64,000 nucleotides of DNA from positions 1-64,000 of the forward strand of contig CANTFK010000992.1 of assembly GCA_947646735.1 (NCBI GenBank). Direction: 5' to 3'. The notes below the pieces were generated by a model. That model did not search any database. It was not told the DNA's origin and saw only the letters and a program-made list of their open reading frames with translations. This document shows positions 9,597 through 21,683 of this stretch, one piece after another. This DNA is from Peronospora farinosa. Lineage: Eukaryota > Oomycota > Peronosporomycetes > Peronosporales > Peronosporaceae. The stretch's first letter is position 1. The number at the start of each line of letters is the position of its first letter. A program made the translations under genes and the position numbers.

Positions 9597-10606
9597 GCGA
9601 AGAAGGTTGATATAATGCACTACTTTTCTACATCTCGTCTCGTAAACTTTGATCAAGATGGCGCTAACAGAGAATTAGCTGACGAGGTAAAGAATGCAGT
9701 CCACTCGACGTTCCTGACGAGTTCGTCGATTTTTTTGTCATACTTACGCTCTAAAGCGTGCAAGTGATAGTCTTGCATGAAGAAAATATACCGCTTGTCC
9801 TAGTGGCAGAAGTGAAGCTCTAAGCTTCCATGTGTCATATGTCATGTCTGTTGACATCACGATGGCATCGTCCTTTGACATTCGTTTGAGACACCATGAC
9901 CCCGAGTTGACTACTACCCTTTATTGCAAATGTTGTTTCTACAAAGAGAGCGAAAGCCGAGAAATGAACGCCGTCGATGCCAAAATTTCTCCCAGAAAAA
10001 TGTTGGCGAAGGTGGTGGGGGCATGACTCGGCAGGAAGTCGAGTCGCTTAAGCAAGCCGTGCAAGAAGCGTATAATGTCCGGCATATGAACGCGTTGGTT
10101 GTGTGAGAGAAAGAGTCTTTAGAAGTCGAGATGGAGCAGCTCCACGAAACAAGGCGAGTAAGGCAAACAGTTGATCGTGGCTCCTCCTTTTACTTTTACT
10201 GTTTGTAATACAACATGATGTGGACTTGAGACGTGCGCGTCAACCATAAGTGCATCTTGAAAGCTCGCAACCGATATTAAGGAGATGGTGCGGTGAAGTC
10301 ATCTCCATAACGGTCAACAACTAGGAGACGCACGTGTTATTCAGTGTTTTGCTCAAAAGTATTGCTATCTGTTTCGTTCTGTGAGCTAAAAGTTTGTTTG
10401 CTCTAGGCAGCAGGTGAGCAATCGAAAGAAGACAGACAAGAATGCCAGTAGAACGACAAGGAATAGAAGCATGATCGCATTGATCAAGCCGAGCTAGACC
10501 ATTAGAATACTACGACAATACGCCACTTTGGAAAAAAGGTCCGATATCTCAAAAACGTATTCGCTCAATTCAACTTCTCGTAACGACTACGCGCTTTCTA
10601 CCCTGC
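9597..10606. other. Intergenic with coiled-coil-like debris
   Basis: A frame around 10020-10190 reads as a charged, coiled-coil-like segment (RQEVESLKQAVQEAYNVRH, a stop, then EVEMEQLHETRRVRQ). This is probably an old coding fragment of a mobile element. Nothing else supported. Confidence 0.35.
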
Positions 10607-12059
10607 TCACTTATATAATTTCGCGAGCGGTAGTTCCCACACTTTCATTCGCTTATCGTACGACACGGTTATCATCATTGGTGAACCGGTCGAAGGTAGA
10701 GTGACAGGGCACACGAGGTCTCTCACTAAACCTTTGTGGGCGTCAAGCGTCTCCACGACACGCTCCGAAGCAACGGACCACACAAAGATGGCTCCGTTTT
10801 CTTCATTGTTGGAGATCACATACTTTTCCGATGGATGCCAAGCTGCGCGCGGTTGGCTGTATGGGCCAGCCTGGTGTCCATAGAGGCTACGCAGTACCAC
10901 ATTCTGCTTGACCTGCATTCATACAGCGCACTACCACGGTGAGAATCACTCAAGATATGGACAATATGTAGTCCATTGTCTCCACAACGTACAGAGAAGA
11001 TGAAGTTTAGGTTCGCGTCCGTGGCCGCGAGCAGATATTTGCCACTGGGCGATAGGCTCAGGTCCATAATCGTGTAAGACACGTGCTCAATGCCGTCTGA
11101 GTTCATGTTAACTCTAGGCAAATTTGCATAAACCCACAATTGACAAGTCAGTCTCCTATCAGCAGTCGATGCGCATCTCTTTCTTACCTCTCCTTTTCGA
11201 ATGTTAAACAATTGACATAATGCACATAGCAGTCGTCTCGCACAGCAATCACCAGCACTTCATGAGAGCGCTTGTCATCATCCGTCTCGGACATTGTGTC
11301 TGGAGCAAACACAATGGCCTCGACCGTCCCATTAAAGTAGAATGACTTGATCTTTTCACACACTTCAGCTCCTGTTTGTCCTCTTCCCACTAAGCCTGAA
11401 CACTGATATATATTCAGCGACTTGTCACTAGAGCCTGTAGCAAACAGGTGTCCCGATGCACTCCAAGCTAGTTTAAAAGCTCCATGTCGATTATGATCAT
11501 GGAATTGCCATAGCATTTGAATGTGCCACTTCTCTTCATTTTCCTGTATCAACCGATAGAGTGCATGCTTGGCATCCATCCCTGCAGCCACAAAATAGTC
11601 TGCATACTCTGTTTTTGGATTGAAAGCTAATGACAAGACTGGGCCACTCGTTTCAAGCACACAAAGCTTCTTCTCTGTCTTCCAGTCGTGCACACTAATG
11701 CACTTGTCTGCTCCTCCCGTAATGACAATCTCAGGCCTCGTAGCATGTGCACTGACACTTAATAAATTCCCAAACGTGTGCACATTATCAAGTGTCACAA
11801 GTGGGCGAATTGTCAGCTCTGGACCGGGCAATAGAAGCTCGTCCGGTACTTGAAAAGGACTTGGAACGTTTTCTGTGGAAGATACGAAAGAAATCTGAGC
11901 CTGTTTTTCAAGCAATAGACGGTTCGCTTCAGCTAATAACTCATTCTCGTCCGTCAAATCATGAATCTTCTTGGTCGTTGACAAATCGAGACGCTCATAG
12001 CGCTCCTGTAGCTCATGTAATGCCTCGCGTAACGTCGCATTCTCGGCCGCGAGCTCCAT
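10607..12059 (-). CDS. WD40-repeat protein with N-terminal coiled coil
   Basis: Three exons on the minus strand: 12059-11188, 11113-10993 and 10912-10607. Introns of 74 and 80 bp have GTAAGA/CTAG and GTACGT/GCAG ends; the joined frame is 432 aa. Residues 1 to about 60 form a Leu/Glu-rich coiled coil. The rest consists of WD40 blades, seen as GGADKCISVHDWKTEKK, FATGSSDKSLNIYQC, LAATDANLNFIFSV, GAIFVWSV and TVSYDKRMKVWELP. It is probably a scaffold in a protein complex; which one cannot be told. No U-box is present, so it is not PRP19. Without the second intron the third exon would be out of frame, which supports that splice. Confidence 0.8.
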
Positions 12060-12406
12060 GACCTTGGGTGGAAGATTGTGGTTTATGCAATTAGACAGGT
12101 TTCAGTGGTCGATACCTTTTGATCACTCATCATTTACGATAGCGAACCTTATCGCGAGGTACCGGTAGAATACCGATAGAAGATAAATAGCTAATTATAT
12201 AGTCAACCGGTTCAGCTTATTGGACCGGTTCAAAAGACCGTGCGTTTGTAGGCAAACCTTACTTTCTAATTTACAACTCTTACTATTTGTAAGTGTTTTA
12301 ATAAACTTGATAATTGTATGCTATCGCTCAGGAGCCAACGAGCCAACCATTTATTGCGGCCGATCGATGCCCTTGTGCATTCGCATTTGCTGATCACCAA
12401 GTTAAT
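12060..12406. other. Divergent intergenic region
   Basis: Lies between the starts of the WD40 gene and RPL27A and must hold both promoters. It contains repeated ACCGGT-type palindromes (CAACCGGTTC, GACCGGTTC, AATACCGATAG). No gene seen. Confidence 0.5.
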
Positions 12407-13124
12407 ATGGTAAGACCGAGTTTCTTCTTTGTTTAGCGTCAATAAAGACAATAGCAGTAGCAAATAACAGATGAAAAGTAAGAGAGTGACATACATGAAC
12501 CACATGGGAGCTTTGTCGATATGGATAGCCCCCCAATGACCATTCAGTCAGCAACACTAGGTCGTGTCATGTTATCCATCCTCTACCTCTCCTCTAATGC
12601 TGCTGCTCTTGCCATTCTTTCTTTCAATTGAGAATGTGAAAATGACAGGCCGTGTGTTATGTATGCTTGTGCCTGCGTAGCCGTCCCGTTTTTCCAAGAA
12701 CCGCAAGAAACGTGGCCACGTCAGCGCTGGCCACGGTCGTATCGGAAAGCACCGCAAACATCCCGGTGGTCGTGGTAATGCTGGTGGTCAACATCATCAC
12801 CGTATCTTGATGGACAAGTTTCACCCTGGTTACTTTGGTAAGGTCGGTATGCGCCACTTCCACTTGCTCCAGAACCGCACGCACTGCCCCACGGTAAACG
12901 TGGAGCGTCTGTGGACGCTAGTGTCGGAAAAGACCAAGGAGCAGGCTGAGAAGGCCAAGGACGGCAAAGCCCCTGTTATTGACGTGACCAAAGCTGGCTT
13001 TTTCAAGGTGCTTGGCAAGGGCCGTCTCCCCGAGGTGCCCGTGATCGTGAAGGCCAAGTACTTTTCGGCCGAAGCGGAGAAAAAGATCAAGGCAGCTGGT
13101 GGTGCTTGTCTCTTGACTGCTTAA
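12407..13124 (+). CDS. RPL27A: 60S ribosomal protein L27a (uL15)
   Basis: Cytosolic large-subunit ribosomal protein. The main exon 12681-13124 opens with a stop (TAG) directly before [19 protein letters not shown], so the start Met must come from an upstream exon. ATG at 12407-12409 is followed at once by a strong donor (GTAAGA) and the acceptor is GCGTAG at 12680. The first coding exon is thus just the ATG, and the intron is 271 bp. The product is 148 aa, the same length as the human protein. Family features visible: basic N-terminus, [20 protein letters not shown], and a C-terminal [18 protein letters not shown]. The AUG-only first exon is inferred from splice signals; introns right at the start codon are common in ribosomal protein genes. 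Confidence 0.9.
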
Positions 13125-13231
13125 GTGATCAGCTGGTAGCTTGCACAATATTGCGGTGTATGCGAAGCATAATGTTGGGAAATACACGTGTTGTCCTCTC
13201 ATTAATGCGATTGCTATTGGTGTTGACTTGT

Positions 13232-13271
13232 TGAGCTTGAGCTTGAGCTTGAGCTTGAGCTTGAGCTTGAC
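13232..13271. repeat. Hexanucleotide repeat (TTGAGC)n
   Basis: Six to seven tandem copies of TTGAGC sit between the convergent RPL27A and the next gene, 4 bp from the latter's stop codon. Confidence 0.9.
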
Positions 13272-13274
13272 CGT

Positions 13275-13987
13275 TCATTCGACGGGTTGCTGCTGTGAAT
13301 GAAGTGCCTTCCAGATAAAATTGATGACTGCGTCAACTGGTGAATCTTCGTTCAACAGACGCTCGAGCTCTACTTGTAAATGCTCCACATACTCACTCGA
13401 GCTAAAGAACACGTGCTTTCCATTGTGCAGGCACGTGATACGGCAGATAAAGCTGTCGGCTCGTGTGGAGAAGGTCAACAGCTCTCGAACGTCCATTGGC
13501 GCACCCTCATCTAGCAAACTTTCACGAGCGTCTGATACGCGTAAGCCTGCTCTATACACGACATCATAGCAGCGCTGGTCACGCAAGAGTTCCGTCTCAC
13601 ATGTCTGCAATGCAGTCTCCATGTCATCATCTTTATTTTCCATTCCCTTTTGCTTCAAGTCCTCAGCGATCATCATTTTCAGCTGAAGATGCCAACGTCT
13701 TAGTGACGTTAGTCCATTCATTGTCAACTGCTGCCGTACAAATTCTAGTGCATCAAAAACACCATTTGAATGAAGGGGTAAGTATTGTATCATAGCAACT
13801 ATAAATAGTCAGCTTTTCTTGTACCTGATCGGGACGTGACCGCCTCGATATCCGCCAGAGTCGTTGCGACTATTGGAGCTCGATCATGTGCTTCAAATTG
13901 ACTAGTGAACTTTAACTTGTTACGACGACAAGCGCGACGCTCCTGAAGCTGCAATTGGTATCGTCGCTGAAGCATCACATCTTCCAT
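13275..13987 (-). CDS. Protein of unknown function, 210 aa
   Basis: Two exons, 13987-13825 and 13744-13275, with an 80-bp intron (GTACAAG ... CACTAG). Joined frame: 210 aa, starting MEDVMLQRRYQLQLQERR. The N-terminal 30 residues are basic and helical. The rest is mixed helical, with an acidic stretch (KGMENKDDDMET) and a conserved-looking centre (MDVRELLTFSTRADSFICR). I see no signal peptide, membrane segment or known domain. It converges on RPL27A with a simple repeat between them. The intron is supported because reading through it hits a stop within a few codons. Function unknown. Confidence 0.65.
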
Positions 13988-14685
13988 GGTAGATCCTATA
14001 CAACGGATCGATCGTTATCCAATGGATAAATCATATAACATAGCCAATCTTAAGTCTAAAAAAGAGTCCGTACCACCACAGGGTCATATGCCGGTGTTAA
14101 GCCTGGGCAACCATTCCACTTGCAAGCTGGTCGAGGAACGTGTAAAAAGCCGATCGATTCGTTGCTGTCTCCATGGTAGATAATTTCACCAACATTCCAA
14201 TGAATGCTACCCCAGTGCCACTCCGGCCTCAACCCAGCAGTTGTTACAGATAAACGCTCACTGACTGATGTTCCACCAGCTTATTCGAGTGAAGCTGTAG
14301 AAGTTCACTCTTTTTAACATGGGCAGCTCATTCCTAAAAAAGCTGCAGCTACAACTGGCGTTGTGTCCGAGCAAAATACCTCCGCCCGATCTCTTAGCCT
14401 CTCGTTGATCGTCATCTCTACGAAATCGCTGCCATCTTGTGGCAATCATCATACCTGACTGCACATATATAAATACGTGAGCTGGGCGGCATAACTTATA
14501 CTTACTCCGTGTTCAGGGGTCGGAAACCTGGCTGTTCATGTCTTGGAGCAAATCATGTATTTTGCAAGTTCTTGCTCAGTCTCAGTAGTCATAGCAGGAG
14601 GAGGCAGCAACGTAGTGACCGCAAGACCCCAAGCTGCAACGTGGCTTTTCTTCTCAATCTGTGCTAACCGTGCTGCTACATTGCT
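13988..14685. other. Intergenic
   Basis: Contains the promoter of the unknown gene at 13275-13987 and the 3' flank of the kinase gene. A 68-codon minus frame at 14258-14464 has no recognisable content. Confidence 0.5.
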
Positions 14686-15949
14686 TCATCTTTGCATTCT
14701 TGGGTGGACGGGGAACAATTGCACTTGCCGGTTTTCCTGCAATGCTATTGCGACTTCGTATGCTGAAGGCCGCTGTTTTGGGTCCACATGGAGCAACTGT
14801 TTGATGATAGCGCCGATGAGTGGAGGAATGGAAATAAAATTCACACACAAATGACACGTCTTGTGACTGCAAGTGGCATCAATATGACTAAACATTTCTT
14901 TTCGCCAGTTTGTGTTGGATACAAGGTACGTCGGTCCACCTCGAAACCCCCACACAATACACTGCACCAACTGATCTCACCATAGCAGCAAAAAAGATTA
15001 GCCACACTCTTCATTCAACTCAGCAGCTATTAACTATCCAGCAGCAACTTACAATAACCCCTGCAGCCCACATATCCGCCGCAGCGCCATTAAACCCCGG
15101 TCTTGGTGGTGCCATCCTCTGATGTGCTCTCACTTCTGGTGACACAAACACCGGTTTGCACTTGATGCTCACATAACCCATCCCGACCATGCCTCGATTA
15201 TCCATGATCTGGCTACTGCCGAGATCAATAATCCTTGGACACACTTGTCTATCCACTGCAACATTGTACACATCGAGATCCAAATGTGCAACATTTTGTG
15301 CGTGTAAATACGTCAAAGCTCGTATAAGTCCTTGAAAGATGTCGAGTCCTTTTTGCATCCATTCATGACCTGAACCTCGATAAACATAAGAAATACATTC
15401 TAATTTACTAGGAGCAGCTCCATGAGTTTGTGCAAACTCGTGCAAATGTTGGAGCATGAAGTGATGCACCTGACGATAAGCATAAGCTTGTAAACTGCCA
15501 TTGGCGACATACTCAGTGACTAAGTATTGATTATAAACATCACTGGCGTATTCCCAGCGGATCATGTACTTGTTGGCCAATGGTGCATCAATGCCACCCA
15601 TTTGCAGTTGACTCATGACCCGAATCTCACTCTCAACGTCGTCTCTCTGAAGTAACACTTGAGTACGGTCCATGATCTTTAAGGCTACAGGCAGTTGCAG
15701 TGCCGTAGCATGCTCAATTCGGAAGTAAACACCAGCCAATACGAAACCACAGCGACTGACGGCCAATTGCCGCGCCCGACGACGTAATGCAATGACGCTA
15801 CCGAGCTTGGAATCCCATACCAAGTATACAGAGGGTACATGCATTGTGTATGGACGTGTGATAGAAGATACAGCAGGGTGACAGACAGTCTCGTATGGAG
15901 GATGATTGCCATACTTGGGATACTGCGTCGTTACGAACCAGACGTCCAT
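14686..15949 (-). CDS. Divergent protein kinase
   Basis: Two exons, 15949-15053 and 14961-14686, with a 91-bp intron (GTAAGT ... GTGCAG); 390 aa. Kinase landmarks in order: VALKIM (ATP-binding Lys, about residue 90), a hinge near YLVTEYVANGSLQAY, a catalytic loop HLDLDVYNV (HRD with Arg replaced by Leu, Asp and Asn kept), IIDLGSS in place of DFG, VSPEV as the APE motif, ADMWAAGVI as the DxWxxG helix, and a C-terminal VDPKQRPSAYEV, the usual end of the domain. The Gly-rich loop is poorly conserved. The HLD and DLG changes keep the acidic residues, so it may still be active. Substrate unknown. It shares a short divergent promoter with the AAA gene. Confidence 0.8.
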
Positions 15950-16051
15950 GCTATTGCATTATGGGTACATTACATCAAGTTGAAGTAACGACATGAAGTA
16001 CCTTTGGTGTCGAATACACTGAGCAGCTCTTCGGGTTGCAATCATTACAAG
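15950..16051. promoter_or_regulatory. Short divergent promoter, kinase / AAA ATPase
   Basis: Only 102 bp separate the two start codons on opposite strands, so the two genes must share promoter sequence. No clear Inr or TATA element was recognised. Confidence 0.55.
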
Positions 16052-18572
16052 ATGGCTACAATCTGTATCAATAAAGTGGTGGGTAGCATCGATGGTGCAG
16101 CAGCGACGGCGCAGGACGAGCGATGTATTCTCTATACTTGTGTGTCGATATCTAGCCACAAGTATGTGCAAGTTTCCAGTACATCAAGCGTTGCATTTGC
16201 TCAGTTGCGACGTCAAGAGGACGGATCAGCGCTGTCGTTTGGTCTCCTGGAAGCATTGGACGAATCTAATGGACCACAAATGACGCTACAAGTGACAACT
16301 GACGTAGAACAGGACGTGAATCATACTGGAATCAAGTGTGCGTGCAAATGTGGCGTCATTGCAAGTGTCCGTGTGGCTTTTCTGGATCGCAAGAGACCTC
16401 CTAGTGCTGTGCTCCGAGGGCTGCAACGGATTGCAGCGAAGTTACTGGACGGTGTAGTGGTGTGGAGCGAGAGAAGGTCGTCTGTGAGCTGGTTAAATTG
16501 CAGAGATTATATCAAGTTTGTGGACATTGAGTGGACATCAACAGGGTCTGGATGCTGCAAGCAGCTTGGGACAATTCTTAGCGTCTCGAACGTTAAGTTG
16601 ACTTTTGTCGGAGACGACCGACCACAAGTCATGTGTCATTCTGCAGCAAATTTTGAGGCAGTTGATACGTATACTAGACGAATTGCAAGCGAGCTCGGAG
16701 GTGTTGAAAAGTACGCGAGAAGCTTGTTGCAGACAATTTTGCAGTGTCTTGAACCGCAAAAAGGGGCAATAGCGGTGAGACGGAATATCGGAGCGATGAT
16801 TTGTGGACTTCCTGGTATCGGCAAAACGGTGTTAGCTAGAGAAATTTGTAAGTGTCTGGGCGTGACGACATTTTTTTTGAATGCAGCAGACGTCTACCAG
16901 ACGTATGTTGGGCAGTCGGAGAAAAAGTTGGTCAAGATATTTGAAAGTGCAGTGCTCCAGTCTCCAAGCATTTTGGTAATCGATGGGATTGAGGCAATTG
17001 CGGGTTCTCGACGCGCTTTGGCTGATTCGCAAAGTGTGCTCGAGATTGGTGTCTTGGGTGCGTTGCTTTCGTCTCTAGAGAGGATTAAATCGTCGTCACA
17101 TCGGGTGTTTGTTCTAAGTACCACAACACGTCCGGGAGATGTAGATGCAGCAGTACTATCGAATGGCAGACTTGACCAGGTTGTAAGCATCGAGCCTCCC
17201 ACGCAAATTGAGCGGCTTGCCATCCTTCGAATCATTACAAGGACATGGCAAGGCGACGAACTTTACGAGAAGTTCTTGAACCAAGTGAGCGAAATCACCG
17301 GTGGTTTTGTTGGTGCTGATTTGCTCAGCCTTTGTCAAAAGGCACTCCAAGTGTGTCTGAATGAGGCAGCGATAAAAAAGGAAGGCAGCGCAATGGTTTG
17401 TCCACGCCACTTTGAGCAGGCGCTTGCAGTGACCTACCCTTCCGTACTTCAGGCACATCATGTCATGCAAAAACGGCAGGAACCAGTGTCTAGTTTCATT
17501 CACAAGAACAGCAAAAACACATCACTAGGCGCCTTCTCCGGTGTGTTCGGCATGAGTGATGCTATCCAAACCCTTCGGGTCTCACTGATAGAACCACTTG
17601 AAGATTGCACCCGTTTTTTGAGGTTCGGAACCACTCCGCCGAAAGGTATCCTGCTAACAGGTCCTCCCGGATCTGGCAAGACGCATCTCGCCAATGCGGT
17701 TGCTGAACATGTCCGCCGCTGTGGGCTGGCATCGTTTGTGTCTGTCCAGTGCAGCGACTTATTAACGAAGATTGTTGGTGACACTGAAAAAGCACTGCGA
17801 GAGCTTTTTGCAACGGCGAGAAACGCTACACCTTGTGTGCTGTATTTTGACCAGATCGAGAGTATTGCGCCTGTGCGAGGTTTCGATACGAGTACTGAAC
17901 AAACGTTTGACCGAATGCTGAGTATGCTGCTTGTTGAAATGGACGGTTTCAGCACGAGCCGTACGAAGCTTCAGCAAAGCTTAGTAAGTGATGAAGCGCG
18001 CATGGCGTTTCTCAAGCAGCATGTTGTTATCCTTGCTTCAACAACAAACAAAGAGCTGCTAGACCCAGCCATCCTTCGACCAGGGTAAGTAACTTGAGCC
18101 TCTTGTATAACCTTGTACGTCGTATTGCTAACTCGCAGTGTTTGTGCTTAATCTCAGACGTTTCGATGTTCACATTCATGTCGGCTATCCGGACGAAGAT
18201 GCGAGATGTGCGTTTATCCTTCAAGCGTTGGAGAAAGTTCCTGTCGATTACTCATCCGATGCAGCACTTGATTCTCGCGAGGCACTTGCCAGATACGTGG
18301 CCAAGCACACCAGTGGCTTGTCAGCTGGAGACTTGAGTGCCATTGTTCGTGAAGCTGTTATGGCGTCGATGCGTGAGGATCTCGACTCTACAAATGTCGA
18401 GATCAAGTATATGCTGCAGACTTTGGATAAAGCGACAAAGTCGTCAACAACTGCACCATCATCATCCACAGTGACGCCGCTATTTGCACGCCGACATAAT
18501 GGGAAAAAAAGCGACACACCTCGAGCATCTCTCCGTAGCAACCAAGCAAGACGAAAAACAGCAGATGCATGA
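16052..18572 (+). CDS. Double AAA+ ATPase (CDC48/AFG2-like), altered Walker B
   Basis: Two exons, 16052-18084 and 18158-18572, with a 73-bp intron (GTAAGT ... CTCAG) that splits LRPG|RFD; 815 aa. The in-frame stretch before 16052 has no ATG. The N-terminal part (about 1-220) is not recognised. The first AAA module has Walker A GLPGIGKT (about 251-258) and a Walker B reading LVIDGIEAI (about 307-315). The second has GPPGSGKT (about 537-544) and VLYFDQIESIAP (about 596-607), followed by a typical RPGRFD-HIHVGYPD region. In both modules the catalytic Walker B Glu is replaced (Gly, Gln). The C-terminus is a basic Ser/Thr-rich tail. The family unfolds or remodels proteins as hexamers; the closest relative (AFG2/SPATA5L1, CDC48 or peroxin type) cannot be settled here. 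Confidence 0.8.
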
Positions 18573-18752
18573 CGATTTGGCGTTTAAACGTCCGTGTTGT
18601 TATTAAACCGAGCAAAGTCGCTGATATAAATAAAACCACTTCAACACGCCGGTTTTGTCAATTCATTTTATGTTTTGTCAATTCATTACGTATTCACATA
18701 TTTGAATATATAGCTGAAACCGGTAGTACCGGTATCGATCAATAGACCCATA

Positions 18753-20524
18753 ATGCGTGGGTCACGACGACAGCCAACGCCGCATCTCGGCGCCTTAACA
18801 CATGATCGAAATCGATACAAGAAGAACCCGCCGGATTTTTATGCATTGGGTCAGCAATATGCAAATTTCAAGCAATAGTACGTCATACATGAATGTGTTG
18901 TTAGTAAATTTAACTCATTGATTCCAGTCTGTACAATGTAGACGACTTTAATTGTCGTGCTTCTCTATCTTGGGACGACCCTTTTGCTGTCAGGTACTGC
19001 CAGTTTGTCTTTCTATCAGTCATTCATGGGGTTATGTGATAAGACCTAATATTTCTATGGCTATAAAGCAGGGAATTGACCAAGACGCTTCTTTTGCACG
19101 ATTTTGGGTTACAATGGGATATCCCAATCAATCGATTGTGTCCACCGGTTCGTGAGTATTGGAGCTGTAAAAAAATGCTTGTTGTTTCTCCTCACTGTTG
19201 TATTTGATGTTCTTAGCTGCCAAACCGATTAAATTATCTCCACTGGATTGAAGATTTGCTCAGTCAAGCACCTGGCAGCAGCCTGACAACGCAAGAGCAA
19301 GAGCAGAAAGGTCCTACACTAGACAAAGAGGTCGTGTCTGGAATTGACGTGGGAACAGGGGCAAACTGTATCTACGCATTACTTGGCGCAACAATGAACA
19401 AATGGAAGTTTATTGCGACGGAGATTGATGCCGAGTCCTACGCTTGTGCAAAAGAAAATGTGGCTCGGAATCATCTTGAGACACTCATTACTGTGAAGCG
19501 GACGCAGACGAACAAGTTGCTATTGGAGCCATTGCAAGACGAGCCATTAGAGCGCAAGTTTCATTTTGTCATGTGCAATCCACCCTTCTTTGACGACATA
19601 GATGAAGCGGACACAAATCCAGCATCGAGCTGTATGGGCAGTGCCAACGAGATGGTGTTTCCGGGAGGTGAAGTCGCATTTATTGGTAATATGATCGTCG
19701 AGAGTGTAGACTTGCAGAACCGCGTGCTCTGGTTTAGCTCAATGATCGGCAAAAAGGCGAGTCTGCGCAAGCTTCTAGCTCTGCTCCGCAAAAACCAAGT
19801 GCGGAATACTCGCACTACCGAGTTTTTCCAAGGACGAACGAAGCGATGGGGAATCGCATGGACATTCTCTGAAAATGTGATGGATGATCCTTCTGTACGT
19901 TGGTATATCAGTAGTGCTTGGATGATGTCCGAATAGTGCTTGCTCATGCATGTGTAATTGCGTGACTTGTACAGAAAAAAGTACTGGGTAAGCGAAAAGA
20001 AGCCCATCGTCGACAGGAAGTTCGCTTCCAGGTGCCACGACAAAGTAAAGTTTGTCAACAGCTATATTGTTGCGATTCCTTGTGCTGGGATAATAACCGA
20101 TTGCACTTTCTTGCTCGACATTGCAGCAGGTAAAGGTTGTGCTACAATTGAGGAGGTTCTTTTGAGAATTCGTGAATTTGTCGAGACGAACGAGGAGCTC
20201 AAGCTGTCGGAGGATACAACAAACTACAAACACAAAGAGGAGGCAGAAGAAGAAGAAGATTATCAAGAGCGGAAAATGTATCGGTTAGAACAGCACAAAC
20301 CCGATCCACAAGCATCGGGTAATAATCGAACCAAAGTGCATAGTGCTGGTCGAGTGGAAATATTTACCATGAAGGACAACGAAGGTGGCTCTGAAGTTTT
20401 GATTGTGTTCGAAGAAGGAGATCGAGCTGCATTCTGGACGATAGCCAATATGCTTCAAGCAGCCATCGTCCGTACAGGGCGTCAGTGGAGAAGAAAGCTT
20501 CAACGACAGAAACAAGACCAGTAA
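18753..20524 (+). CDS. METTL16: METTL16-like RNA N6-adenosine methyltransferase
   Basis: Six exons: 18753-18877, 18928-18993, 19072-19147, 19217-19894, 19975-20044, 20127-20524; joined frame 470 aa. Family hallmarks: N-terminal HDRNRYKKNPPDFYALGQQY, then LSWDDPFAVRELTKTLL, DIPINRLCPPLPNRLNYLHW, the SAM-binding GIDVGTGANCIYALLGAT, and catalytic MCNPPFFDD (NPPF motif). FFQGRTKRWGIAWTF closes the Rossmann domain. In animals METTL16 methylates U6 snRNA and hairpins in SAM-synthetase mRNA; the same role here is inferred. Exons 1-4 are well supported by homology. The two C-terminal exons (KKVLGKRKEAHRRQEVRF and an acidic, Glu-rich stretch) rest on splice signals and frame only. Confidence 0.85.
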
Positions 20525-20697
20525 ACTCGCATGGTTCGTCATACAAAGTTGCGTCGTCTCATCATACTTTATTTTGGGGCAAGTCTAATCCAGAAACCAC
20601 GAACAATTTACCATCACTCATTCGACCCTTTTTGGTTATATGAGGCCGACACGCTAGACGCCACTACAAGCCTGACACGCGCAATTTGGAATCGTAA

Positions 20698-21683
20698 TCA
20701 CACAGAATATTTGGTAACAAGCACACTTCTACGGTATGCTATGCAACATATTCTGCTACTCCAGACTAAGATTCGATTGGTATATGGGAAACTTATGATA
20801 TACACCATTCCAACGCCATGAACATTTGTGCAGTAGGTTTCGTCCAACTGCACCACAGGCGTTCGCCCTTCAATTTTCGAAGGCTCGGGCACCGTGGGCG
20901 GAATAATCAGCCGGTGCGTCAAATGCCTGTCGCCGTCTACTCGAGTCTGAAATCGTGCACGCTCAAATCTCTCCAAGACCTTCCAGTTCCATCAGTCCAT
21001 CTTTTTTGTACGCGCTCAGACTGTTGGATGTTCACAAGATCCTTTTCTATCACTAGACAAATCTCATCTCCAAAGTCACTTTTAATCACATCTAAAACGG
21101 ATGCCGGCTTCAAACCAGATCTCAGTAATCGCTTCGACTTTTCAAGTTGCTCTTTGGTCATTCTTCTGGCGATTGGCAACGATCGCAAATCCAGCGCAGC
21201 GGGATGATTATGTTCTCCAGCAAGAGCGATAGTGAAGTATCCAGTATTACCGGGTGCATCATTCTTAATGGTCGCTCTCCACTTGCAGTTCGTCAACAAA
21301 GAGCGACGCTTTCGTTTCGGCTTCGTCCCTTTCTCCAAACGACTGTCTGGTTTTCTTGCACGAGCGCAACTAATGTAGTAAGTGATAGGGAGCCAAACAT
21401 TATCGGGTACGACTGATTTCGCTCTCTTAGAACGGTTTGTTTTTTTCTTCTTGACTGAGAATCCGTGCTCATGAGAGGCTTTCTTTAAGGCAATAAAGGC
21501 ATCGTCATAAGTGGCATATACTTTTCCAGTAAACGTATCTGTCGGAAGCATCGGCAAGATGGTTTCATCGTCAGTGTTAATGCTACTACAGTCAGAGCTG
21601 TGGAAAGAGACATCAGGGGGAGAGTGGTCAGCGTCATCATTTAGCAGGTCAGAGCTCAAAGAGCCTTTGCTGTCACTGGCCAT
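20698..21683 (-). pseudogene. Broken MULE transposase / FAR1-type protein
   Basis: The frame 21683-20937 (248 aa) starts with a Ser/Asp-rich stretch, then a FAR1/GCM-like zinc-binding region (YISCARARK ... LLTNCKWRATIK ... GEHNHPAA), the N-terminal DNA-binding part of Mutator-like transposases. It ends in a stop after SVHDFRLE. The next part of a MULE transposase (DGDRHLTHRLIIPP and VVQLDETYCTN, where the catalytic DDE domain begins) appears in a different frame at 20976-20698, so at least one frameshift has broken the gene. The rest of the catalytic domain is absent. The N-terminal frame alone is intact with ATG and could still make a DNA-binding protein; that would be a domesticated fragment. 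Confidence 0.65.

Noticed and set aside
10607..12059. PRP19 splicing factor
   Set aside because: WD40 and coiled coil are present but there is no N-terminal U-box and the protein is too short.
20531..20821. 96-aa plus-strand frame
   Set aside because: It overlaps the minus-strand MULE remnant, which has recognisable motifs; no domain on the plus strand.
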